44,071 nucleotides of DNA from a virus: IMG/VR virus record IMGVR_UViG_3300028812_000007, positions 1 through 44,071 of that record, one strand, 5' to 3'. The notes under the pieces are model-generated. The model searched no databases and was not told where the DNA came from. It saw only the letters and a list, made by a program, of their open reading frames with translations. The position numbers were made by a program, and so were the translations under genes. This document shows, one piece after another, positions 14,190-21,015 of this stretch (positions are counted from its first letter, which is position 1; the number at the start of each line of letters is the position of its first letter).

Positions 14190-14456
14190 GCTGAAGCTTC
14201 AGACGCTAGACCGTCAGGACCCGGGGGCAGTACCCGGCGGCTCCACCGAGTGCCAGCTACGGCGCAAAGCCAGCCTTGCCATGGAAGGGGCGCTGGCACT
14301 CGGCGGGGCCGACATAGGATCGACTGAGGACGAAGGGCTGAGGTTGCACCCGGAGCTACGCCGCCGTTACAGGCCACACCACAACCGCCAACGACAACAC
14401 CGTTGGTTCTCAGGCTCAGGCCCTCGCGGCCTAACTGAGTAGGGGCAGGGCAGCCC
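14190..14456 (+). ncRNA. ssrA: Circularly permuted (two-piece) tmRNA gene
   Basis: Upstream acceptor piece: T-stem CCGGG/CCCGG (14221-14225, 14233-14237) closes loop GGCAGTA. It is followed by acceptor strand CGGCTCC and ACC (14238-14247). Next an intervening hairpin with a perfect 10-bp stem GAGTGCCAGC/GCTGGCACTC (14248-14257, 14292-14301). Then the coding piece begins GGGGCCG at 14305, pairing with CGGCTCC over 7 bp (one G-U), followed by the conserved ACATAGGATCGAC. The tag frame at 14387-14434 reads ANDNTVGSQAQALAA then TAA, with the usual AND start and ALAA ClpXP degron. The stop lies in a hairpin (CTCAG/CTGAG). Order 3' half, spacer, 5' half is the alphaproteobacterial permuted form. 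Genome-encoded 3' end is ACCG, so CCA completion by the host enzyme is expected. The outer ends are approximate. Confidence 0.92.
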
Positions 14457-14467
14457 TCGTAACAGAA

Positions 14468-14492
14468 GGGTGGCGGCACATCACCGCCACCC
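14468..14492 (+). other. Stem-loop after tmRNA coding piece
   Basis: GGGTGGCGG (14468-14476) pairs with CCGCCACCC (14484-14492) over 9 bases with a 7-base loop. No U-run follows. It may be the 3' end structure of the tmRNA precursor or a rho-independent-like pause. A second GC-rich stem-loop, GGCGGCCCGCC with GGCGGGGCCGCC (14583-14615, one bulge), lies further on. The interval 14493-14622 shows no gene. Confidence 0.55.
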
Positions 14493-14621
14493 GCCCACCT
14501 CACCAGCCCGCGAGCGCGGCCCCAGCATCGCTTAAAACCGCCCGGCCCTTACCAGCACCGCCCCAGCGCCCCCTAACGCACTGGCGGCCCGCCCGGATTA
14601 GCTGGCGGGGCCGCCTGAGCG

Positions 14622-14649
14622 CGAAAAACCCGGGGCTACTGGCCCCGGG
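14622..14649 (-). terminator. Rho-independent terminator of M15 peptidase gene
   Basis: On the minus strand, arms CCCGGGGC/GCCCCGGG (14629-14636 with 14642-14649) make an 8-bp stem with a 5-base loop. A U-run follows (plus-strand AAAAA at 14624-14628). It lies 34 bases after the stop of the M15-type gene. Confidence 0.8.
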
Positions 14650-14653
14650 CCGA

Positions 14654-14669
14654 TGTTTCACGGGAAACA
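14654..14669. promoter_or_regulatory. parS-like ParB binding site
   Basis: The plus strand reads TGTTTCACGGGAAACA, which differs at one position from the bacterial chromosomal parS consensus TGTTTCACGTGAAACA. The left half-site is perfect. It lies between the M15 gene stop and its terminator. The flanking ATGTTTC/GAAACAT could also just form a 7-bp RNA hairpin, so binding is not proven. Confidence 0.45.
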
Positions 14670-14682
14670 TGCCCCGCGCGGG

Positions 14683-15312
14683 TCAGCGGGCGGCAGCCCA
14701 GCGGGTGCGGCGAACCTTGCGCTTGCCGGCGCTGACGCCATGGGAAAAGCGGGTGCCGTGCTCACGCCCCCCGAATGAGACGTGGTAGTGCGGCGTGCGA
14801 AGGCGGTGGTAGTCATTCGACGCGCCGCCCGGCCAGCCGGCCAGATGCTTGGCGATACAGCCCGGGTTGCCGGCAAGGTCAACCGCGCGGCCTGACGCGT
14901 GCAGGCTCTTGGTGCGGGTGCCGGCCACATAGGTATTGCGCACCGCGCTGATAACGCGGCTTCCGCAATCGGCCACCACCTTGCTGGCGAACGCCGCCAA
15001 CTCAGGCACCACACCCGACAAGCTGACCGAGCGCCTTGCCACCGCCTCAACGTAGCCGGCGATGGTTGGCGCTTCACGGCGCTCACCCGGCTTGTGCGGT
15101 GGCAGTGGTGTACGCACCACCGCAGTGCGCGCCTTGCTCACGCGAGCCAGCTTGCGCTTGTGCGCCTTCTTCCGTTTGACCGAGTGCGCGGCACGCTGGT
15201 GCGAACCGTCAACACAGATCACGCGCCCCTCGTTGGTGTATATGCAAGCCGCCGAAGGTGTAGCCGTCACAAGCAACGCGACAAGCGCGGCGGCCATCTT
15301 AAGTGCTGTCAT
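14683..15312 (-). CDS. Secreted M15-type peptidase (D,D-carboxypeptidase-like)
   Basis: A 209-residue protein. Residues 1-22 (MTALKMAAALVALLVTATPSAA) form a signal peptide. A Lys-rich linker follows, then an M15-like fold with SLHASGRAVDLAG (His 138, Asp 145) and PHYHVSF (His 175/177). These are the zinc ligands of VanY/Hedgehog-type peptidases that cut peptidoglycan stem peptides. The C-terminus is strongly basic. The gene stands alone, has its own promoter and terminator, and lies away from the endolysin cassette. Export through Sec suggests action in the periplasm, perhaps in early wall remodelling or lysis (inference). Confidence 0.75.
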   Translation of the reverse strand: MTALKMAAALVALLVTATPSAACIYTNEGRVICVDGSHQRAAHSVKRKKAHKRKLARVSKARTAVVRTPLPPHKPGERREAPTIAGYVEAVARRSVSLSGVVPELAAFASKVVADCGSRVISAVRNTYVAGTRTKSLHASGRAVDLAGNPGCIAKHLAGWPGGASNDYHRLRTPHYHVSFGGREHGTRFSHGVSAGKRKVRRTRWAAAR

Positions 15313-15348
15313 TTTCAGTCCCCCGAAAGTTGGCGTTTAAGCCCGGGG

Positions 15349-15378
15349 TTTATGCCCGGCGCACCGCGCGCGCGTCAA
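15349..15378 (-). promoter_or_regulatory. Possible promoter for M15 peptidase gene
   Basis: Minus-strand TTGACG (15373-15378) and CATAAA (15349-15354) are separated by 18 bases, about 37 bases before the start codon at 15312. Five of six and four of six bases match the sigma-70 consensus. Confidence 0.45.
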
Positions 15379-15494
15379 CCGCCCAAACTGCCGCAAATCA
15401 CTTTTTGTTACACGCAACCCTTAGCAAACGAGTGTCCGCGTCACCGCTAAGTCATTGATCGCTGTCCGCAGAGTGCAATTCGCAAAATGCGATT

Positions 15495-15503
15495 TGGTAT
15501 AAT
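15495..15503 (+). promoter_or_regulatory. Extended -10 promoter
   Basis: TGGTATAAT: a perfect TATAAT with the upstream TGn extension. The -35 region is weak, as is usual for extended -10 promoters. It lies 35 bases before the ATG at 15539 and would drive the three-gene accessory run to 16186. Confidence 0.65.
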
Positions 15504-15538
15504 TGCCATTGTTCACTCAAATCATGGGAGTTACACCA

Positions 15539-15760
15539 ATGCCAAAGGACAAGCGGATCAAGTGGTGGGATGACGAGCGCGACATAGGCAACTGCCTGAT
15601 AGTCACGCTGGCGCACGGGTGGGCGTTCGAGCCTCACGATAATGAGTGCGTGGCTGAGCACGTCAGAGGCTTTGACACTGTGAAGGAAGCGCGGGGCAAG
15701 TTTCGCGGCGTTGCTTCAGCCCGGCCGTGCAAGTGCCAGCGCTGTCAGCGGGGGTACTGA
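15539..15760 (+). CDS. Small accessory protein with C-terminal Cys knuckle
   Basis: The 73-residue product starts MPKDKRIKWWDDERDIGN after GGGAG. It has a beta-like core (CLIVTLAHGWAFEP, HVRGFDTVKEARGKF) and a C-terminal CKCQRCQRGY that could bind a metal. No family is recognised. It heads a three-gene plus-strand run embedded between minus-strand late genes, a typical place for host-interaction genes. Confidence 0.65.
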   Translation: MPKDKRIKWWDDERDIGNCLIVTLAHGWAFEPHDNECVAEHVRGFDTVKEARGKFRGVASARPCKCQRCQRGY

Positions 15761-15763
15761 GCC

Positions 15764-15946
15764 ATGGTCACCCGCGAAGCCCCGCCCTTCCATATCTGGA
15801 ATTGCAGTGACGTGCACGAACTGGTGTGCACCGACCATGCAGACCTCAGAGAGCGCATGCGCTACGGCGTGCGCCGCTGCGATATAAAGGACTGTGACTG
15901 GTGCCGTGACAACCGCACGCTAACCGTCATAGCCGGCGGGCGGTGA
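15764..15946 (+). CDS. Cys/His-rich 60-aa accessory protein
   Basis: Starts MVTREAPPFHIWNCSD with a G-rich ribosome-binding site 9 bases upstream. Cys residues occur at NCSD, LVCTDH, RRCDIKDCDWCRD, so one zinc finger is plausible. It begins four bases after the previous stop. Function unknown. Confidence 0.6.
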   Translation: MVTREAPPFHIWNCSDVHELVCTDHADLRERMRYGVRRCDIKDCDWCRDNRTLTVIAGGR

Positions 15947-15949
15947 AGC

Positions 15950-16186
15950 ATGCTCACCACCAGCCATCACCTCTACATTGAGACAGAGCTACGGCGCATC
16001 AACACCGGCTGGCGGCGCATCGAGGTGCGCCGCGGCCGGCGGTGGGCCTACCTGAAGGAAGCCGGCACCTCGCGCAAAGATAAGGTGCCGGTGGCTGTGC
16101 TGGACGCGCTGCTGGCTAGCCGCCGCGTGGATCGCGCACCACAAAGTGCACGTCCGGTGACGCGAACTCCAAGGGCCAGAGCGTGA
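15950..16186 (+). CDS. Basic 78-aa accessory protein
   Basis: Starts MLTTSHHLYIETELRRINTG three bases after the previous stop. It is Arg-rich (WRRIEVRRGRRWAYLKEAG) with a basic, Pro-containing tail, so nucleic-acid binding is possible. Its last 70 bases overlap the end of the convergent minus-strand gene (16116-16637). Both frames look used, making this an unusual convergent overlap. Confidence 0.55.
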   Translation: MLTTSHHLYIETELRRINTGWRRIEVRRGRRWAYLKEAGTSRKDKVPVAVLDALLASRRVDRAPQSARPVTRTPRARA

Positions 16187-16637
16187 AGCAATCCCACGAC
16201 ACCTGCACCGGCACCGTGATCTTGGCGCGGTACGTCGCCACGCCGGGGCGCACGCTGTCAGGCACCGCAATGCTGGTCACCCGCACGTGCTGCCCCAGCG
16301 TAGCCGGCGGCTGCACGGCGCGGCTTTCAAAGGTCTTGACCTCGGCAACGCTAGCCCCCGGCGCGCGTGGCAATACCAGTTGCCTCGCAACCTCAACGAC
16401 GCACGCGCGCTTCCACTCATGGTGCCAACGCACCTGAAGCACCTGCCCCGGCATAACCGGATCGTTCACCACGAACCCCGGATCGAACGATATTGGCGGC
16501 GTGCGATTGAAGCCGGTGACAAGCGTGGCACACAGCACACCGGCCACGACAGCCGGCAGCCAGTTTTCGCGGATGAAGCGCTTCGCCGTGCAGCGGCCGG
16601 TGTGAGCGCGCAATGCGTCCCGTGCTAGCATGGTCAT
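16116..16637 (-). CDS. Membrane-anchored hypothetical protein of lysis region
   Basis: A 173-residue protein with a single N-terminal membrane helix near residues 26-43 (WLPAVVAGVLCATLVTGF). A soluble beta-rich domain likely faces the periplasm (PGQVLQVRWHHEWKRAC, ATYRAKITVPVQVSWDCF). Two Cys in that domain could pair. The ATG overlaps the previous stop by four bases. It could be an atypical spanin or a host-envelope factor, but nothing in it proves either. Confidence 0.6.
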   Translation of the reverse strand: MTMLARDALRAHTGRCTAKRFIRENWLPAVVAGVLCATLVTGFNRTPPISFDPGFVVNDPVMPGQVLQVRWHHEWKRACVVEVARQLVLPRAPGASVAEVKTFESRAVQPPATLGQHVRVTSIAVPDSVRPGVATYRAKITVPVQVSWDCFTLWPLEFASPDVHFVVRDPRGG

Positions 16638-16843
16638 AGTCCACCCTTCCAAAATTTCAGAACCGTAATGGTGCCACCTGCTACCGCCAGCGCGGCCGTC
16701 GCCCAGCCGAGCCAGCGCTTGACCAGTACCTTAAAACGCTCGCGCCAGATGAAGCGTTCCAGAATGAGGCGCAACCCCTGCCGCTCATCGCGCGTGAACG
16801 GCCCCGCCGATTGCGCGTCAATTTCGTCCCCGTAGTCTGCCAC
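16634..16843 (-). CDS. Small membrane protein of lysis region
   Basis: A 69-residue protein with GTG start. A charged amphipathic N-terminal half (RDERQGLRLILERFIWRERF) precedes one membrane helix (WLGWATAALAVAGGTITVL). Similar proteins are frequent beside holins in phages and gene transfer agents. It follows the 3TM holin-like gene by about 18 bases and may be a holin helper or antiholin (inference). Confidence 0.6.
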   Translation of the reverse strand: MADYGDEIDAQSAGPFTRDERQGLRLILERFIWRERFKVLVKRWLGWATAALAVAGGTITVLKFWKGGL

Positions 16844-16861
16844 CTCACGTGCCCTCCCGTC

Positions 16862-17500
16862 TCACTTCTTTTTGATCGGTACGGGCTGCGGCGGCACCTT
16901 CGCAGGTGCAACGGCAACGCCGGCAATCTTTTCCTGACCGCGCGACCACACCGTGACACCTACAACGGCGGCCGGCAGACCCAGCACGGAAAGAATGAGA
17001 GGCCATGCGCTGACCAGCGCGTTGAGCAATTCAGGATCGCGTGAGAAGCCGGCGCGGGCCACGCCAAGCATGGTGAAGGTGCCCAGCACGGCGATCAGGT
17101 AGCACAGCACCCAACCCGTAGCCGGACGCCAGCCCCACTGGAAAAAGCGCTCAGGCGGTGCCTTCAACTCAGCGCGCATCGTTTCGTTGACTTGCTCAAC
17201 CTGCGTGCCGGCTAGCTTGGCCCATGCTTCTTCAACACGCGCCCAGCCGTCTATGGTGGCGCGCGCTTCGTCAGCCGCGGCCTTCAGCTTGGCGATGGCA
17301 ACATCCTTGTCCGTGGTGGCCAGCGCGTTGCTCACCGCCTCAGGCGTGGGCGCGACCCCGAAGTGCTTGGCAATGATGGTGCCTAGCCCTTGACCTATCA
17401 GCGCGCCGCCCGGGAACGGGATGAAGCCACCAAGCACGCTGCCGACCATGGGCGCTAGCGGCGCAACGGCGGCAGCTACGTCAGACCACTTCAAGGCCAT
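16862..17500 (-). CDS. 3TM holin-family protein (GTA_holin_3TM type)
   Basis: A 212-residue protein starting MALKWSDVAAAVAPL behind GGAGG. It has a Gly-rich hydrophobic N-terminus (APMVGSVLGGFIPFPGGALIGQGLG), a helical middle with KLKAAADEARA, then two membrane helices (ATGWVLCYLIAVLGTFTMLG; ALVSAWPLILSVLGLPAAVVG). The last segment is basic (VPIKKK). This is the layout of the holin family used for gene-transfer-agent release and by many alphaproteobacterial phages. It follows the other holin-like gene. Confidence 0.7.
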   Translation of the reverse strand: MALKWSDVAAAVAPLAPMVGSVLGGFIPFPGGALIGQGLGTIIAKHFGVAPTPEAVSNALATTDKDVAIAKLKAAADEARATIDGWARVEEAWAKLAGTQVEQVNETMRAELKAPPERFFQWGWRPATGWVLCYLIAVLGTFTMLGVARAGFSRDPELLNALVSAWPLILSVLGLPAAVVGVTVWSRGQEKIAGVAVAPAKVPPQPVPIKKK

Positions 17501-17516
17501 GGGGCCGCCTCCGTTG

Positions 17517-17870
17517 CTAGAGGTCGTCGCGCTTCTCAGCAAGCTTGCGGAAATACTGAAGCAGGCTCACCACCGCGATCATAATGATCGGCCACGCCAT
17601 GGGCGGGATGCTGGCCGTCAGTGGCGTGGTGTCCACCATGCCCAGCACCGGCCCCAGAAAGTCCGCGATGGTGACCGCCACCGAAGCAGTGACCACCAGA
17701 GCGCCGAGAAGCTTTTGCTTCAGGCCGCGCACCTTCAGCACCAGAGCGGCGGCGATGCTTTCCTCGCGGTCGTACAGGTGCTTCAGCGTGGGGTTCTGAC
17801 GCAGCAGCGGACGCAGCCAGATAAAATACAGGGTGGCCAGCACCGCTGCGATGATAAGGCCGTACAGCAT
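17517..17870 (-). CDS. Putative holin, 117 aa
   Basis: A 117-residue membrane protein starting MLYGLIIAAVLATLYFIWLR. Up to three hydrophobic segments: the N-terminus, LLGALVVTASVAVTIADFLG and AWPIIMIAVVSLLQYF. It has a charged C-terminus (KLAEKRDDL). This topology and the position directly after the endolysin gene fit a holin that forms membrane lesions at lysis. The next gene also looks like a holin, so one of the two may be the antiholin. Confidence 0.65.
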   Translation of the reverse strand: MLYGLIIAAVLATLYFIWLRPLLRQNPTLKHLYDREESIAAALVLKVRGLKQKLLGALVVTASVAVTIADFLGPVLGMVDTTPLTASIPPMAWPIIMIAVVSLLQYFRKLAEKRDDL

Positions 17871-17885
17871 GGGGCGTCTCCCGGG

Positions 17886-18890
17886 TCAGTGCCAGTTCGC
17901 GCGAACCGTGCGACGCTTGAGTAGCACAATCGTCACTCCCAAGACCAGCGCGGCGATGCCGAAAGCGGCAAGTGTCCACGCTAGCTCGCTAGATAGGAAC
18001 GGCGTCTTATCCGGCTGCACCGTCATGGCCTTGCCAGCCTCATTACCGCCGCCGGCAGCGGTCGCAGTGCCGCCGGCCTGCGTCAGCGCCTTGCGCTTCT
18101 TGCGCGCGTCCTCGGTGGCTGCCTCCATCACCTCAGCCGGCGGCGCTGGTGTAGGCGGTGCGCCGGGCTGCCCCCTGAGCACGGGGGCGATGGACTTGGC
18201 GATAGCCATGCGCGCGATGACCGCATCGTTGCCGGCCATCAAGTGCTGACGGTCAGCAAGGCCGATTTGCCCGCCGTTCCAGATCTTCACCACGCGCTTG
18301 AAGTCGCCAGCGTCGGCTACCGGGTTTAGCTTCTTCCAAATCCAGAACGCAACGCAGACCGCCGGCTGGTGCGGGTAGCTGATAGCGTAGCGGATGGCTT
18401 GCTCAGCGGTCATGGCCGGCACGCCTAGCAATTCAGACAGCAGCCGCGCCAGCGCTTCATGCCCATCACGGCCCGTCCACTGAGGCCCGCCGTGACCGAT
18501 GAACAACGATCCGTCACGCGTGCCCGGCCGGTTGCCCATGCGGTTGCCGTACACGTCATCGAACATACGCAGTTGCCAGCCCGGCCCGGTGCCGTACTTG
18601 CGGATGACGCTCTGGGTTTTCTCGGCCAACGTGCTGCCAGCGAAGCGGCCCGGCCAGATTTGCGCCGCGCGCTGGTGAGAATAGTTGGTGTTTTCGGTCA
18701 GGTTCTTGATCGTAAAACCACCGCACTCATGCTCGATGTTTGCGAAGAAGTGGCCCAGCCGCGTGCGCGTGTGAGAGATTTGCGCACGGTCCAACATGCG
18801 CTGCCAGTCGGCCGCCACGTCCTCAATGCAGGCGCGCGGTGCCTTCGGAAAAATTGCGCGCAACCCCTCAGCCGTCATCTGAATGGTCAT
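17886..18890 (-). CDS. GH19 endolysin with C-terminal membrane segment
   Basis: A 334-residue protein. The GH19 chitinase/muramidase-type fold occupies residues about 10-225. It has FFANIEHECGGFT (catalytic Glu near 53/55), NLTENTNYS, YGNRMGN and FIGHGGPQWTGRDGH, all characteristic of phage GH19 lysozymes that hydrolyse the peptidoglycan glycan chain. A Pro/Ala/Lys linker leads to a hydrophobic helix (WTLAAFGIAALVLGVTIVLL, about 302-322) and a basic end. A membrane segment at the C-terminus is unusual because SAR endolysins carry it at the N-terminus. The ATG at 18890 has GGAGG 5 bases upstream and is preferred over the GTG at 18896. Confidence 0.8.
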   Translation of the reverse strand: MTIQMTAEGLRAIFPKAPRACIEDVAADWQRMLDRAQISHTRTRLGHFFANIEHECGGFTIKNLTENTNYSHQRAAQIWPGRFAGSTLAEKTQSVIRKYGTGPGWQLRMFDDVYGNRMGNRPGTRDGSLFIGHGGPQWTGRDGHEALARLLSELLGVPAMTAEQAIRYAISYPHQPAVCVAFWIWKKLNPVADAGDFKRVVKIWNGGQIGLADRQHLMAGNDAVIARMAIAKSIAPVLRGQPGAPPTPAPPAEVMEAATEDARKKRKALTQAGGTATAAGGGNEAGKAMTVQPDKTPFLSSELAWTLAAFGIAALVLGVTIVLLKRRTVRANWH

Positions 18891-18922
18891 AGCCACCTCC
18901 CGGTCTTGATGTAGTGGAAGCT

Positions 18923-19333
18923 TTACAGGTGCTCGCCAGTGCGCCAGAGGTTATCGATCGCGCGGGCGTTGAGCCCCATGATCTGCCCCAGCACCACAGT
19001 CACCAGTCCGTCAGCGCGAGGCACGTTGGCCATGGCCTCGTAGTCATCGTGCACGTCAGGGCCGGCAGCAGCGAGCGCGGCCTTGAACGCCACGTCTAGC
19101 CCCGACTGACGCAGCGCGCGAATAAGCTGCACCTTGGTGAGCACCGGCGGCACCCGCTGGCGCGTAGGATCGTGAGCCTGCATAACCATCGCAAGCTTGG
19201 CGCGGTCGGTGGTGCTCAGCTTGTCTGTGCCCAGCACCTCACCCGTAGCCGGGTCCCATGACAGCACCGGCGCAATGCCGGCGGCCACCAATTCAGAACC
19301 GAAGGTTGGGCCGAACTTCATCTTCACCCCCAT
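18923..19333 (-). CDS. Hypothetical protein following tail fibre
   Basis: A 136-residue protein with a beta-like N-terminus and a helical C-terminal half (LTKVQLIRALRQSGLDVAF, AIDNLWRTGEHL). This helix repeat resembles a small protein often found just after tail-fibre genes in phages, possibly a fibre chaperone or attached domain. GAGG lies 7 bases before the ATG, and it overlaps the fibre gene by 10 bases. No specific function assigned. Confidence 0.6.
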   Translation of the reverse strand: MGVKMKFGPTFGSELVAAGIAPVLSWDPATGEVLGTDKLSTTDRAKLAMVMQAHDPTRQRVPPVLTKVQLIRALRQSGLDVAFKAALAAAGPDVHDDYEAMANVPRADGLVTVVLGQIMGLNARAIDNLWRTGEHL

Positions 19334-21015
19334 ACCGTCGCCTCAACCCACGTCTGGCTAAAGGCCAGCGCTCCGGTGGACGTGCGACCAATAGGCGTTG
19401 CGTAGTGGCGCGTGGCCTCTGCGAACGCCTTTGACAGCGTGCCATTGAAGGAGCGGTAGTCACCGCTGACCGCGTTCTGTTGCGTGTAGATACGGCTAGC
19501 CAGTTGGCCGGTGGTGCCGTTGAGGCCGATATCAGCCTCCATCGCGGCAGTGTTGGTATCGTGAGCCCAATGACCTTGCAGCGTTAGCCTCACCTCGCGC
19601 GCGTCATGGGCGATGAAGCCCAGACGCATGCTGCTGGCCAACTCTGCCCACGATGCTGACGTAGTGGCGGGGTTGGCCACCAAGCCGCGGGCCGTCTTGG
19701 GCTTCGGGTTCCAATGGCTGATCGTCTCGCTCTCAACAGATGACCACGTGTTGGTTGCTGTTGCGTATGCCAGCCCCACCAGCGTCTTGCCGGTGTTGCC
19801 GTTCTGCACGGGCAACCCGCTGGCCGCAGCCACCAGCCAGCCGGTGGTCGAGTATTCAACGGTGAGCACGCCCAACAGGTCGTAGGCGTAGATGAAATAG
19901 AGAGTGTTTGCCACCACGCCCGAAGCGCTCACCGCCAACCCCGCTTCAGGGATAATCATATTGGTGGTGCCGCAGGTGATATATTTTCCGTTCTTGCGCT
20001 GAAGCGTCAGCGTGCCGGCGCTGTTGTTTAGGTAGCACTGAGCAACGATGGAAGCGCCGGTGGCAGCGTCAACGTAAGCGGTGCTGGCGGCATGCAAGCT
20101 GTTGTCGCCCGGCGAGCGAGTGTAGACGGTCACGTATCCGCCCTGAAAGGCATAGTCCCCCGTGAAGGTGCCGCCGCCAATGTCAGAGGCCGTAAGCGTG
20201 ACCGCGCCGGTTCGGCCGGCAACGCTCTGCACGCGCGATTGCGCGGCCGGCACAATGCCGCTGCTGTCTAGGCCGGCATAGCCGTTGTTAGCGCCTTTGT
20301 TAGCCGTGGCCTCAGCGCCGGTCACGTCAGCCACCGCCAAGGTGACCGCGCCTTGGCGACCGGCCACCGAGGTCACCTGATCGGTGCTGTCAACCTTCTC
20401 CCAAGCACTGCCGTTGGAAATGATCCAGTCGCCAATCTTCCAGTCCGTAATGCCGTCAATGTTGGTGGCACCAGCGGTGGTGACCACGTAGTAGTGACCC
20501 TTGTTTCCGACAGCGGCGGCGGGAATGGTGGGCGTGTTGGCGTTGGCGTTCCAGCCACTCTGGTACTTGACCGCACCGATGACAGCCTCGGGCATTTGCT
20601 GCACCGGCACCTTGCCGGTAGCATCAAGTTCGGCGTAGCCGTTCGGCTGCCCTTTCTCGGTAACGTCCTCAGCGCCAACATCGGCCGGCGTGAGTTGGAT
20701 ATTGCCAGCCCCGTCAGGCTCGATGCTGTTGACGGTGAGCAACGGGCTGTCCGCGCCGGGCTCACCCTTCTCAGCCACCAGCGTGAAGTTGTCGGGATCG
20801 AACACCGCACCGGCGGTGTGGCTGACGGTGCACGCATACACGTTGCCGCCGAAGCGCACCGCGGTGGCCGGATAGGTGGCCACGCACACCAAGCCCTGCA
20901 CCCAATCCACCACAGGCAAGGCAAACGGGACCGGCCCCTGAGGGCCGGCGGCAACCGCTACAGCGGGCGGCGTGATGGCAGCGCGAGCAAGCGCCGTGAG
21001 AGATTTGATAATCAT
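19324..21015 (-). CDS. Tail fibre protein
   Basis: A 563-residue protein with features of a fibre. An N-terminal part is followed by a collagen-like KGEPGAD, then repeated modules of the type SVAGRQGAVTLAVADVTGA and SVAGRTGAVTLTASDIGGG. These triple-beta/coil repeats are common in phage fibres. NGYAELDATGKVP occurs once and NGYAGLDSSGIVP once. The C-terminal ~250 residues are beta-rich, Thr/Ser/Ala-rich and probably carry the receptor-binding region. Its ATG overlaps the 122-aa gene by four bases. It is the distal gene of the tail module. Confidence 0.85.
   Translation of the reverse strand: MIIKSLTALARAAITPPAVAVAAGPQGPVPFALPVVDWVQGLVCVATYPATAVRFGGNVYACTVSHTAGAVFDPDNFTLVAEKGEPGADSPLLTVNSIEPDGAGNIQLTPADVGAEDVTEKGQPNGYAELDATGKVPVQQMPEAVIGAVKYQSGWNANANTPTIPAAAVGNKGHYYVVTTAGATNIDGITDWKIGDWIISNGSAWEKVDSTDQVTSVAGRQGAVTLAVADVTGAEATANKGANNGYAGLDSSGIVPAAQSRVQSVAGRTGAVTLTASDIGGGTFTGDYAFQGGYVTVYTRSPGDNSLHAASTAYVDAATGASIVAQCYLNNSAGTLTLQRKNGKYITCGTTNMIIPEAGLAVSASGVVANTLYFIYAYDLLGVLTVEYSTTGWLVAAASGLPVQNGNTGKTLVGLAYATATNTWSSVESETISHWNPKPKTARGLVANPATTSASWAELASSMRLGFIAHDAREVRLTLQGHWAHDTNTAAMEADIGLNGTTGQLASRIYTQQNAVSGDYRSFNGTLSKAFAEATRHYATPIGRTSTGALAFSQTWVEATVWG

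Noticed and set aside
14140-14442. Plus-strand 100-aa open frame over the tmRNA
   Set aside because: The structured RNA features explain the sequence, and the frame differs from the tag frame.
13823-14503. Minus-strand 226-aa open frame
   Set aside because: It covers the terminator, the lipoprotein gene and the tmRNA on the opposite strand, and its translation looks like low-information GC-rich shadow sequence.
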